A stretch of DNA of 64,000 bases, from positions 1-64,000 of the forward strand of contig CANQBQ010000012.1 of NCBI GenBank assembly GCA_947589045.1. Direction: 5' to 3'. The DNA is from an uncultured Clostridia bacterium. Lineage in GTDB: Bacteria; Bacillota; Clostridia; Monoglobales; Monoglobaceae. Positions within the stretch are counted from its first letter, which is position 1, and every line of letters starts with the position of its first letter. A program made the position numbers and the translations under genes. The notes under the pieces were generated by a model, which searched no databases, was not told the origin of the DNA, and saw nothing but the letters and a program-made list of their open reading frames with translations. Positions 17,210 to 26,532 of the stretch are shown here, one piece after another.

Positions 17210-19537
17210 TTACCAAATCGAAACTCTGTCCTCGGGAGCTACCCACATTCCGTCACCTTCGGTAATGCCGTATGTTTCAAAGAACTTATCGCTCGTCTCG
17301 AGCATCCTGTTTACACGAACGCTCGACAAGCTGTGATAATCGGTCGCCGCCTGCTGCTCCATGGCTCCGCGGTACGTCGCTTCCATCCATAAATTTGCAT
17401 AGCTTTCATACATTTCCTCATAGTCAAAGTCCTCCATTTTTGAGGCAAGCTCCGTCGCGACGGATAATCCGCCCATATCGGCGGTGTTTTCGGTGAGCGT
17501 CAGCTCGCCGTTTGTCGTGATTCCCGGCGCCGCCTCATATCCGTCGTAGAAGTCGATAACTGCCTGACAGCGCTCCTCAAACGCCGCGGCGTCCTCGTCC
17601 GTCCACCAGTTTACCGCGTTTCCGTTTTCATCGTACTGCGAGCCGTTGTAGTCAAACGCGTGACTAAGCTCGTGACCTATGGCTACGCCCAGCGAGCCGA
17701 GATTTGATTCGTAGGACGCGTCGGCAGAGTAAATGCCCGGCGTCTGCACAAATCCCGCGCATATGGTAATATCGTTAAAGTTCGGCATATAGCAGGCGTT
17801 TACTGTCTGCGGCGACATAACCCACTGCGAATGGTCAACCTCCTTGCCTTCGTTCGCGATTGCATCGGCGGTATTGGCGTCTTTTATCAGCATCAGATTT
17901 GCAGCGAGCGAGCCGCCTTCCTCATAGCTTTTAAGCTCGGTATCGTCAAGCACCGACGGCATAAGTTTATCCGGCACGCAAACCTTCATTCCCATGGTAT
18001 CAAGCTTTTTAAGCGCCTTTTCCTTTGTGGCATCGCTCATCCAATCGAGATTTTGTATTCTCTCGCGGTAAATGTCAATCATATCCGTTATCATTTCCGT
18101 TATGTCAGATACTGTCTTTTCATCAATATATTTGTCTGTATACAGCTCGCCGACATACCACTCAAGATTGTTGTTTACCATCATAGCCGCTTCCATTTCA
18201 TCGCCTTGGTCGCCCACGATTCCGTATACCTCCGCGTCATATGTCTTGCTTGCCTGGACAAAATCGTCGCTCAGATAAGCGGCGTATCTTTGAATTAAAT
18301 TAATTTTTGCCGCCGTTTTTAAAGCGTCGAGATTTTTATCGTCAAGAAGCTCCGCGACCTTTTTCATCGCGCCCGCGTCATAGACGATAAATCTGTCTCT
18401 GTTCTTTAAGTCGCTGTCCTCGAATACCTTGTTAATGTCTACATTCTTAAACAGCGCGCTTATTTCGTCAAGCGTGTACACGTTGTAAGTCTTCTCTATA
18501 TCATACTCGTCTACGGCAGACAGGCTCGCCTTTGCAATTTGCGTCTCTATATCAAAGTCCGCCTGAGCCGCCGCTTCGGCTTCCTCGTCCGAATAGCCCG
18601 TAAGCATAAGGAGCGTTTTTATGTATTTAAGATACGCCGCCTTTTTGTTATCATCCTTACCCTCGTACATGTCCTTGTCGCTTATAGCTATGGTGCCGAA
18701 GTGATCCGCGTAGTGCGTCGAATCCATATCGTCCAAATCAACCGAAAAGCCGAGGAATTGGTCTATCGCCGCGGTGCCGACAAAGTCCGAAACGCTCTGC
18801 GCCGCGTCTATCTCGTCGAGATACTGCTTTATCGGCTCGTAGCCCTGCTCGTTTCGCGCTTCTTTGTTCATATAGTTGTCGTAAAGCGTCTTGATTTTGC
18901 TTTCTTTCGAGCCTTTTTGGGGATTTGACTCTGCAACGCCCTTTACAATGTCCTCAATCTGAGCCGAAACATATTCTCCGGATATTGTTCCGGCATAGCT
19001 TTGTCCTTCGGGAATTGAAATATTATTCAGAGCGTCGTGATTTGACGTCTGGTAAAAATCATCCTTCAAATTCGTGCCGAATACGCGGTACATACGCTGT
19101 ATAAACAGCTCCATCTCGTCTTTGGTCACGTTGTCGTCGGGCGCGAATATGCCCTCCGACTTTCCCGCGACTATTCCCGCGTCAAACACGTCCGCAAGCT
19201 CGGTCTTAGCCCAGTCGGGTATGTCGGTAAACGTCTCGGCGGGGAATGCTATGTACTTGTTCGCGCCTTTTATCTCGGGGATTTCGCCAAACGCACGCCT
19301 GAGCATAACCAGCGCCTCGGCGCGTGTTACGCCCCAGTCCTCGTGAAGCTGACCGTCCTCGTAGCCCTGCAATATATCCGTCTTTTCAACCCCCGCATTG
19401 TAATCGTCCGCCGCAGTAAGAAGCATATCGCATACCTCGCCGCGCGTCGCATAATCATCCTCCGCAAAGACCGCCGCCGGCACTGTCAAAATAAGCATAG
19501 CCAGAGCCAGAGCCGCCGCCGTAATTCTTCTTCTCAT
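17210..19537 (-). CDS. SLH-anchored M13 metallopeptidase, array copy 1 (promoter-distal)
   Basis: 775 aa. Signal peptide about 1-25. SLH-type region to about residue 155 (ILQGYEDGQLHEDWGVTRAEA; FTDIPDWAKTELADVFDAGIVAGKSEG). The rest is a neprilysin/PepO-type M13 peptidase. Zinc motif HELSH at 622-626, ENTAD at 683-687 supplies the third zinc ligand, NACY is the substrate-backbone motif, and HSLSSVRVN matches the conserved His/Arg region. The C-terminus is RVSIW instead of the usual M13 ending with Cys-x-x-W. M13 enzymes cut short peptides; the SLH domains would hold this one on the cell wall. ATG with AGGAGG upstream. Last gene before the terminator. Confidence 0.92.
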   Translation of the reverse strand: MRRRITAAALALAMLILTVPAAVFAEDDYATRGEVCDMLLTAADDYNAGVEKTDILQGYEDGQLHEDWGVTRAEALVMLRRAFGEIPEIKGANKYIAFPAETFTDIPDWAKTELADVFDAGIVAGKSEGIFAPDDNVTKDEMELFIQRMYRVFGTNLKDDFYQTSNHDALNNISIPEGQSYAGTISGEYVSAQIEDIVKGVAESNPQKGSKESKIKTLYDNYMNKEARNEQGYEPIKQYLDEIDAAQSVSDFVGTAAIDQFLGFSVDLDDMDSTHYADHFGTIAISDKDMYEGKDDNKKAAYLKYIKTLLMLTGYSDEEAEAAAQADFDIETQIAKASLSAVDEYDIEKTYNVYTLDEISALFKNVDINKVFEDSDLKNRDRFIVYDAGAMKKVAELLDDKNLDALKTAAKINLIQRYAAYLSDDFVQASKTYDAEVYGIVGDQGDEMEAAMMVNNNLEWYVGELYTDKYIDEKTVSDITEMITDMIDIYRERIQNLDWMSDATKEKALKKLDTMGMKVCVPDKLMPSVLDDTELKSYEEGGSLAANLMLIKDANTADAIANEGKEVDHSQWVMSPQTVNACYMPNFNDITICAGFVQTPGIYSADASYESNLGSLGVAIGHELSHAFDYNGSQYDENGNAVNWWTDEDAAAFEERCQAVIDFYDGYEAAPGITTNGELTLTENTADMGGLSVATELASKMEDFDYEEMYESYANLWMEATYRGAMEQQAATDYHSLSSVRVNRMLETSDKFFETYGITEGDGMWVAPEDRVSIW

Positions 19538-19590
19538 TTTTAAAACCTCCTATTTTAAATTTTCACATTTTCTCGTCTGCAAAACGGGCA

Positions 19591-21918
19591 TTACCAAATC
19601 GAAACTCTGTCCTCGGGAGCTACCCACATACCGTCGTTTTCGGTGATGCCGTAGGTCTCGAAGAATTTGTCGCAGGTCTCAAACAGTCTGTTCACGCGGA
19701 CGCTCGGAAGGCTGTGGACGTCGCCCGTCGCACACATTTGTAAATAACCGCGATACGCCGCGCTAAACTGAAGGTTGGCATAGCTTTCAAACATTTGCTT
19801 ATAGTCAAAATTTTCGGTCTTTGACGCAAGCTCAACCACAACCGACAAGCCGCCCATATCGGCGGTGTTTTCGGTAAGAGTCAGTTCTCCGTTCATAGCA
19901 ATTCCCGGCGCCGCCTCGTAGCCGTCATAGAAATCTATAACGCCTTGGCACAGCTTGTCAAACGCCGCCGCATCCTCATCAGTCCACCAATTCACCGCGT
20001 TTCCGTTCTCGTCATACTGCGCGCCGTTGTTGTCAAATGCGTGGCTGATCTCGTGACCGACGACCATACCTATGGCGCCCAGGTTGCTCTCATAAGGGGC
20101 GTCGGTACCATATACTCCGGGCACCTGCAAAAATCCCGCGCAAATTGTCACATCATTAAACGAAGGGTCATAGAAAGCATTTACCGTCTGCGGAGTCGCT
20201 GCCCACTGACTGCGGTCTACCACAGTGCCTTCTTTGGCTATCATATCTTCTTCCTTCACCTCGTCTATCGTTATCATATTTTCAATGAGGCTTCCGCCCT
20301 CGTCATAGCTCCTTATTTCCTTGGAGTCGAGGGCGACCTCGGCGTACTCGTCGGGGCAGCCGACCTTTATACCCATAGTGTCAAGCTTTTTTATCGCCTT
20401 TTGCTTTGTCGCCTCACCCATCCAATCGTTGTTTTCAAGCCTCTCGCGGTAGATCTCGATCATACCTTTTATCATTTCGGTCAGGTCGGTCTTGGTTTTC
20501 TCATCAACGTATTTGTCGCTGTACAGCTCGCCGAGATAGTCCGGAACAAGGCTGTCTATGCAGCTTACCGCCTTCGTCTCATCATCGAGGGTTCCCTGAA
20601 TGCCCATAACCGCGGAGTTGTATTCCTCCTCCGCGTTTTCAAAATCCTCGCTCAGATATTGAACGCTATTGCTAAGCAGCGCGAATTTGGCGTAAATCTT
20701 TAAGGCATCGATATTCTTGTCGTCAAGCAGCTCCGCCGTCTTTTCCATCGCGCCCGCATCAAAAACCATAAATCTGTCTTTGAGCTTAAAGCCGCTGTTT
20801 TCAAACACCTTTTCAATATCAATGTTTTTAAACTTCGCGCATATTTCATCAAGCGAGTATATGTTGTATGTTTTGTTTATATCATATGTATCGGGGAGCG
20901 AAAGGCTTGCCTCGGCTATTTGAGTTTCTAAATCAAACACCGTGTCCGCCGCGGCTTTGGCGTCAGCCTCGCTGTAACCTATAAGGGTGAACAGCTTTGT
21001 GACATATTTGAGATACGCCTCTTTTGCGTTTTCGTTCTTTCCCTCGTACATATCCTTTGTGTTTATCGACGGGGTGACAAAAATATCTATATATTTGGTC
21101 GAGTCCTTTTGATCAATCGTAATTTGGAATCTCGCGAAAGCATCTATCGCTTCGGTGCCTACAAAGTCCGAGACGCTCTTTACCGCGTCTATCTCGTCGA
21201 GGTACGGCTTTATCGGCTCATAGCCTTGTGCGTTTCTCGCCTCTTTGTTCATATAGTTGTCGTAAATCGTCTTGATTTTGCCCGCCTTTGAGTTCTTGTC
21301 GGGATTTGAAGATGCCGCTTCTTTTACAACAGCTTTAAGCTGCCCGCTGACCCGATCGCCATGTGTGGTGCCTGTGACGCTTTTTCCCTCGGGGATAACG
21401 GCGCTGTCAAGCGCGTCGTGATTAATTGTCTGATAATAGTCGTCCTTGAGGTTTGTTCCAAACACGCGGTACATACGCTGTATAAACAGCTCCATCTCGT
21501 CTTTGGTCACGTTGTCGTCGGGCGCGAATATGCCCTCTGACTTGCCCGCGACTATTCCCGCGTCAAACACGTCCGCAAGCTCGGTCTTAGCCCACTCGGG
21601 TATGTCGGTGAACGTCTCGGCGGGAAACGCAATATATTTATTCGAGCCTTTGATTTCGGGTATCTCGCCGAACGCACGCCTGAGCATAACCAGCGCCTCG
21701 GCTCTTGTTACGCCCCAATCCTCGTGAAGTTGACCGTCCTCATAGCCCTGTAATATATCCGTCTTTTCAACCCCTGCATTGTAGTCGTCCGCCGCGACGA
21801 GAAGCATATCGCATACCTCGCCGCGCGTCGCATACTCCTCCTCCGCAAAGACCGCCGTCGGCACTGTCAAAATGAGCATAGCCAAAGTCAGCACCGCCGC
21901 CGTAATTCTTCTCCTCAT
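19591..21918 (-). CDS. SLH-anchored M13 metallopeptidase, array copy 2
   Basis: 775 aa, same domain order as copy 1: signal peptide, SLH region, M13 catalytic domain. Active-site motifs are intact: HEISH, ENTADMGG, VNAFY and HSLPSVRVN. Differences from the other copies cluster between residues 165 and 600, the part that lines the peptide-binding chamber in M13 enzymes, so the copies may differ in peptide preference (inference). ATG with AAGGAG upstream. The spacers to both neighbours are 53 bp without terminators, so one polycistronic mRNA is likely. Confidence 0.92.
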   Translation of the reverse strand: MRRRITAAVLTLAMLILTVPTAVFAEEEYATRGEVCDMLLVAADDYNAGVEKTDILQGYEDGQLHEDWGVTRAEALVMLRRAFGEIPEIKGSNKYIAFPAETFTDIPEWAKTELADVFDAGIVAGKSEGIFAPDDNVTKDEMELFIQRMYRVFGTNLKDDYYQTINHDALDSAVIPEGKSVTGTTHGDRVSGQLKAVVKEAASSNPDKNSKAGKIKTIYDNYMNKEARNAQGYEPIKPYLDEIDAVKSVSDFVGTEAIDAFARFQITIDQKDSTKYIDIFVTPSINTKDMYEGKNENAKEAYLKYVTKLFTLIGYSEADAKAAADTVFDLETQIAEASLSLPDTYDINKTYNIYSLDEICAKFKNIDIEKVFENSGFKLKDRFMVFDAGAMEKTAELLDDKNIDALKIYAKFALLSNSVQYLSEDFENAEEEYNSAVMGIQGTLDDETKAVSCIDSLVPDYLGELYSDKYVDEKTKTDLTEMIKGMIEIYRERLENNDWMGEATKQKAIKKLDTMGIKVGCPDEYAEVALDSKEIRSYDEGGSLIENMITIDEVKEEDMIAKEGTVVDRSQWAATPQTVNAFYDPSFNDVTICAGFLQVPGVYGTDAPYESNLGAIGMVVGHEISHAFDNNGAQYDENGNAVNWWTDEDAAAFDKLCQGVIDFYDGYEAAPGIAMNGELTLTENTADMGGLSVVVELASKTENFDYKQMFESYANLQFSAAYRGYLQMCATGDVHSLPSVRVNRLFETCDKFFETYGITENDGMWVAPEDRVSIW

Positions 21919-21971
21919 TTTTAAAACTCCTTATTTTAAATTTTCACGTTTTCGCGTCTGCGAAACAGAAA

Positions 21972-24299
21972 TTACCAAATCGAAACTCTGTCCTCGGGAG
22001 CTACCCACATTCCGTCGCCCTCGGTGATACCGTAGGTCTCAAAGAACTTGTCGCTCGTCTCAAACAGTCTGTTCACACGCACGCTGTCGGGGCTGTGACT
22101 GTCGCTCATAACCTGACGCTGCAGCCTTTCACGATAGTTCAGGCTCATCCAAACATTTGCCCAGCTTCTGAACATTTCGTCATAGTCAAAGTTCTCGGTC
22201 TTTGAAGCAAGCTCGGTCACAACCGACAAGCCGCCCAGGTCGGCGGTGTTTTCGGTGAGCGTCAGTTCGCCGTTGGTGGTGATGCCCGGCGCCGCTTCCT
22301 GTCCGTCGTAGAAGTCTATGACAGCCTGACAACGCTCGTCAAACGCCTTAGCGTCCTCGTCTGTCCACCAATTGACCGCGTTTCCGTTCTCGTCAAACTG
22401 AGAACCGCTCTTATCGAACGCGTGGCTGATTTCGTGACCGATAACCACGCCTATGCTGCCCATAGTTGACTCGTAAGACGCATCTTTGCTGTAAACGCCC
22501 GGCATCGCCAAAAATCCCGCATATACCGTTACGCTGTTGTATAACGAATTATAAGTCGCATTTACCGTCTGAGGAGGCGAAGCCCACTTTGTTTTGTCGA
22601 CCTTAGTACCCTCAAGGGCTGCATTGTCCTCCGAATCTGCCTCTTGTATCGTGATTATATTTTCGAGAAGACTTCCGCCTTCGGCATAGCTTTTAAGCTC
22701 CTTGCCGTCGAGAGTTATCTCGTCGTATTTTTCGGGTGCGCCGACATTTACTCTCATTGTGTCAAGCTTCTTTATTGCCTTTTCCTTGGTAGTCTCGCTC
22801 ATCCAGTCGAGATTTTTTATTCTCTCCCGGTAAATCTCTATGAGTCCCTTTATCATTTCGGTTATCTTTGCTTTAGTCTCGTCGTCCACATATTTTTCGG
22901 CATACCTCTCGCCCACATATGACGGAAGCATATCGTTTACCACGCCTGCCGCCTGAATATCATCGGCGATTGTTCCCTGAGTTCCCACTACGGCAGAATC
23001 GTATTTATTCTCGGCGTCTGTAAAATCATCGCTCAGATATTCGCCGTATGTGCCGAGCAGGTTATACTTGAGAAAAGTCTTTATAGTTTCAAGGTTCTTG
23101 TCATCAAGGAGCTCCGCCAGCTTTTTCATTGAGCTGACGTCCATAACAAGGAATTTGTCCTTTGTCTTAAGTCCGCTGTTTTCAAACACTTTTTCAATAT
23201 CAATGTTTTTAAACTCGGAACATATCTCGTCAAGCGTGTATATGTTATAGATCTTGCTTATATCTCTGGCGTCGATTGCCGAAAGGCTCGCCTCGGCTAT
23301 CTCCGAGTTAAACTCAAACACCGTATCGGCAGCCGCTTCGGCGTCCGCTTCGCTGTATCCTATAAGCACAAAGACGTCGGATATATAATCAAGCGTCGCC
23401 GCTTTTTGACTCTCGGCTTTGCCCTCGTACATATCCTTTGTCAATATGGACGGCGTGTAGAACCCATTTATATAGCTGTTCGAGTCTATATAATCGTTAG
23501 TGACCGTAAAGCCCATAATCGAATTTATGGCGTATGTGTCAACCAAGTCCGCAACGCTCTTTGCCGCGTCTATTTCATCGAGATACGGCTTGAGCGGCTC
23601 GTAGCCCTGCTCGTTTCTCGCCTCTTTGTTCATATAGTTGTCGTAGAGCGTCTTAATCTTGCCCGACTTTGAGTTCTTATCAGGATTTGACGACGCGATT
23701 TCCTTAACCAAATCTCTTATCTGAATATCAACCGTGTCGTTTCTGATGGTTCCGGTAGACGACTGTCCTTCGGGCATAACCGTGTTGTTGAGCGGGTCGC
23801 TGTTGACCGTCTGATAGTAGTTATCCTTGAGGTTTGTTCCGAATACGCGGTACATACGCTCGATAAACAGCTTCATCTCGTCGGTCGTTACGTTGTCGTT
23901 GGGCGCGAATATTCCCTCCGACTTTCCCGCAACTATGCCCGCGTCGAACACGTCCGCAAGCTCGGTCTTAGCCCAGTCGGGAATGTCGGTAAACGTCTCG
24001 GCGGGAAACGCAATATACTTGTTCGAGCCTTTTATCTCGGGGATTTCGCCGAACGCGCGCTTGAGCATAACCAGTGCCTCGGCGCGTGTTACGCTCTGCT
24101 CCTCGTGAAGCTGACCGTCCTCGTAGCCCTTTAATATATCCGTCTTTTCAACCCCCGTATTGTAGTCGTCCGCCGCCGCGAGAAGCATATCGCATACCTC
24201 GCCGCGCGTCGCGTAATCCTCCTCCGCAAAGACCGCCGCCGGCACTGTCAAAACAAGCATAGCCAACGCCAGAGCCGCCGCTGTAATTCTTCTTCTCAT
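21972..24299 (-). CDS. SLH-anchored M13 metallopeptidase, array copy 3 (promoter-proximal)
   Basis: 775 aa. Same layout as copies 1 and 2, with HEISH, ENTADLGG, VNATY and HSPDSVRVN all present. The central region again is the most divergent. A GGAGGA ribosome site precedes the ATG. It lies 58 bp after the AIM24 gene with no terminator between them, so it may be transcribed from the promoter of the two-component system upstream; the AT-rich 58-bp gap could also hold a weak promoter of its own. Confidence 0.92.
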   Translation of the reverse strand: MRRRITAAALALAMLVLTVPAAVFAEEDYATRGEVCDMLLAAADDYNTGVEKTDILKGYEDGQLHEEQSVTRAEALVMLKRAFGEIPEIKGSNKYIAFPAETFTDIPDWAKTELADVFDAGIVAGKSEGIFAPNDNVTTDEMKLFIERMYRVFGTNLKDNYYQTVNSDPLNNTVMPEGQSSTGTIRNDTVDIQIRDLVKEIASSNPDKNSKSGKIKTLYDNYMNKEARNEQGYEPLKPYLDEIDAAKSVADLVDTYAINSIMGFTVTNDYIDSNSYINGFYTPSILTKDMYEGKAESQKAATLDYISDVFVLIGYSEADAEAAADTVFEFNSEIAEASLSAIDARDISKIYNIYTLDEICSEFKNIDIEKVFENSGLKTKDKFLVMDVSSMKKLAELLDDKNLETIKTFLKYNLLGTYGEYLSDDFTDAENKYDSAVVGTQGTIADDIQAAGVVNDMLPSYVGERYAEKYVDDETKAKITEMIKGLIEIYRERIKNLDWMSETTKEKAIKKLDTMRVNVGAPEKYDEITLDGKELKSYAEGGSLLENIITIQEADSEDNAALEGTKVDKTKWASPPQTVNATYNSLYNSVTVYAGFLAMPGVYSKDASYESTMGSIGVVIGHEISHAFDKSGSQFDENGNAVNWWTDEDAKAFDERCQAVIDFYDGQEAAPGITTNGELTLTENTADLGGLSVVTELASKTENFDYDEMFRSWANVWMSLNYRERLQRQVMSDSHSPDSVRVNRLFETSDKFFETYGITEGDGMWVAPEDRVSIW

Positions 24300-24357
24300 T
24301 TTTAAATCCTCCTTAAAAGTATTAAATATAAAATATATAAACTATAAACGCCAAGCT

Positions 24358-25047
24358 TTAATTGCTGCTGTTGCTTGTCGGTATGTACTTGCGTATTTTC
24401 GCGGCAAGCTCGCTGAGGCTCACCGTCTGAAGCCATACCTTGCCGGGGCCCGTAAGCACCGTAAGGAACAGCCCCTCGCCGCCGAAAAATATATTCTTAA
24501 AGCCCTTTACCGTCTCAACGGTATAGCTCACCGCCTTTTCAAAAAACGCGACGTTGCCCGAATCCACTTTTATGCGCTCTCCCGGAGCAAGCTCTATCTC
24601 TTTAAGACTGCCGTCAAGCTCCAAAAACGCCGTGCCGTTTCCCGAAAGCTCCTGAAGCACAAAACCCTCGCCGCCGAAAAGTCCCGCTCCGAAGGATTTG
24701 GTAAATACCGCCTTGAGATTTACTCCGTCCTCCGCGCACAAAAACGCGCCCTTTTGCGCTATGTACTCGTGCGCCGAGTCAATCGTAATCGGTCTTATTT
24801 CGCCGGGCGTAGCCGACGAAAAGGTTATCCTCTCATTGTCCTTATTCGCCGTGTATGTCGCCATAAACATCGAGTCGCCCGAGAACGAACGCGCGAGTCC
24901 CTTAAAAATTCCGCCCTTTGTGTTCGTTTCCATAGCTATATCGTCGGTCATCCACGCCATACCTCCCGACTGGGTATAAATTCCCTCGCCCTTATTAAGC
25001 GTTATTTCCACCGCCGGAAGCGTACCTCCGAAAATATCATATTGCAT
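24358..25047 (-). CDS. AIM24 / TIGR00266 family protein
   Basis: 229 aa from ATG 25047 with AAAGGAGG upstream. No signal peptide or membrane segment. Glycine-rich beta repeats (QSGGMAWM, KGGIFKGLARSFSGDSMFM, FGAGLFGGEGFVLQ, FFGGEGLFLTVLTGPGKVWLQT) are the double-stranded beta-helix pattern of the AIM24 family (YhbX/TIGR00266). The biochemical role of the bacterial family is unknown. It sits between the two-component system and the SLH-M13 array with short gaps on both sides, so co-expression is likely. Confidence 0.88.
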   Translation of the reverse strand: MQYDIFGGTLPAVEITLNKGEGIYTQSGGMAWMTDDIAMETNTKGGIFKGLARSFSGDSMFMATYTANKDNERITFSSATPGEIRPITIDSAHEYIAQKGAFLCAEDGVNLKAVFTKSFGAGLFGGEGFVLQELSGNGTAFLELDGSLKEIELAPGERIKVDSGNVAFFEKAVSYTVETVKGFKNIFFGGEGLFLTVLTGPGKVWLQTVSLSELAAKIRKYIPTSNSSN

Positions 25048-25115
25048 ATTTTTTCCTCCTTTACTATCTTGCAATTATTTATTTTTTACTTTATTATTTT
25101 CATTTTATTATTTCG

Positions 25116-26504
25116 CTACTGCTCGGAGCGCATATTAAGCCTTATGCGCGTCGTAAAAATTCCGTCTTCGGCGTTAAATCTGAACTTCGCGCTCCCGTCG
25201 TACTTTTGCGCGGTGTGCGCTATGCTCCGCAGTCCGTGTCCGCCGTCTGAGCGACCGCTCAAAAACGCCTCCGCGGAAGAGAAGCCGTCCTCCGATTGAA
25301 AACGGCGGTTGAGATGCACCTCTTTGCAGGAATTGGATATTTCGATTGCCAGCGAGTCCGAAACAGTGCCGACCTGTATGCTTATCCACTTCTCCTCCGG
25401 GCATTTCCGGCAGGCGTTTATCGCATTTTCCATCGCGTTGCCGAACAGTACCGTCAAATCCGCCGCTTCAATGGTAAGCTCTCCGCACTCCGCCCGCACG
25501 TCACAGCGTATATTTTCGTCGCGGGCAAGCCCGACATAGTATTGAAGCAGCCCGTTGACCGTCATATTCCTGCAGTACACCTCGCTGTCCCGCTTGATGG
25601 TCGTATCTATAACGTCGGAAAGATACTTCTTCATCTCGTCTGTCTGCCCCCTGTCGAGCATATCGTTCAGCGCGTTGTAATGGTGACGCAAATCGTGACG
25701 CATTCGTCTGGTACTCTCCATATCGCCTACAATCTTTTCGTATTGAAGCTGTTGAATTTCCAGCGTCCGCCTGTGCTCAACATCCCGCTTTCGCCGCACG
25801 GACTCCCGAAAAATCAGCCAGCAAATCAACACCTGATACAGGAGCAGAACCCAGAAAAGAGTCAGCACCAGCAAATAGAGCTTATAGTCCAAATAATAAT
25901 ATGTAAAGTCAACGCATATCATAATCGCAATCAAAGCAATTGTCGAAACTATCAGGACAGAAAACTCCCGACGCATATCCTGCGTCTCCACCTCCCGTAT
26001 ATACTCCCGCAGAGTGTGAAGCACAAACGTCAGCATAGGCGGCAGCATAACCGCAGTCGTAACAATATAGAGCGCCAGACCGTGCAGGGAATACACCGAA
26101 TGAGCTCCGTTCTCCGGCGAAAAACCGAAGAACACCGAGATGACGCCGTTGAGCAGGTTTACCAGGCAATACTGAAGCGCCGCGTAGAACATTATGACGA
26201 AAAAGACCAGCAGCTTTTTCATCAGGGACTGCCTGATAAGGAACATATATGCCGCCAGCATCAGAAATATCGCGGAAAACATAAGAATGTTTGCCGTAAA
26301 CGCCTCGCTCCCGCCGACAGATAATGCCGTGTTTGTCACCGCGGAAAATAACGCCGCAAACAGTGCGGTCGCAAGCGTTATCCCGCCAAAAATCCACCCG
26401 CGGTGAAAACGGTAGGTGTCCTTTGGGAATGCCGGAAAAATCATAATCGCACACGAGAAAAACTGCACGAAAAACCCAAGCATATTCCGCAAAAAGTCCG
26501 CCAT
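25116..26504 (-). CDS. GHKL sensor histidine kinase (AgrC/LytS-like group)
   Basis: 462 aa from ATG 26504 with GGAGGGAGG upstream. Six to seven membrane helices occupy about residues 5-230 and form the sensor. A coiled linker follows, then the H-box MRHDLRHHYNAL (phospho-acceptor His), N-box GNAMENAINAC and G-box GGHGLRSI. This layout is that of kinases paired with LytTR regulators, many of which sense peptides or membrane state. The gene begins 28 bp after the response regulator and is followed, after 68 bp without a hairpin, by the AIM24 gene. Confidence 0.92.
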   Translation of the reverse strand: MADFLRNMLGFFVQFFSCAIMIFPAFPKDTYRFHRGWIFGGITLATALFAALFSAVTNTALSVGGSEAFTANILMFSAIFLMLAAYMFLIRQSLMKKLLVFFVIMFYAALQYCLVNLLNGVISVFFGFSPENGAHSVYSLHGLALYIVTTAVMLPPMLTFVLHTLREYIREVETQDMRREFSVLIVSTIALIAIMICVDFTYYYLDYKLYLLVLTLFWVLLLYQVLICWLIFRESVRRKRDVEHRRTLEIQQLQYEKIVGDMESTRRMRHDLRHHYNALNDMLDRGQTDEMKKYLSDVIDTTIKRDSEVYCRNMTVNGLLQYYVGLARDENIRCDVRAECGELTIEAADLTVLFGNAMENAINACRKCPEEKWISIQVGTVSDSLAIEISNSCKEVHLNRRFQSEDGFSSAEAFLSGRSDGGHGLRSIAHTAQKYDGSAKFRFNAEDGIFTTRIRLNMRSEQ

Positions 26505-26532
26505 AATCCTCCCTCCTAAAAATTCTTTCTCT

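Larger units (their letters stand above)
17210..24299 (-). repeat. Tandem triplication of the SLH-M13 gene (2381-bp period)
   Basis: Three genes of exactly 775 codons start 2381 bp apart. Both intergenic spacers are 53 bp and are themselves alike (TTTTAAATTTTCAC core), so the repeated unit is gene plus spacer. N-terminal SLH regions and the last about 20 residues are nearly identical, while the middle of the proteins differs much more. Confidence 0.9.

Noticed and set aside
17210-24299. Assembly artefact as the cause of three equal genes
   Set aside because: The copies differ at many positions in their centres and have distinct spacers, so they are real separate genes.
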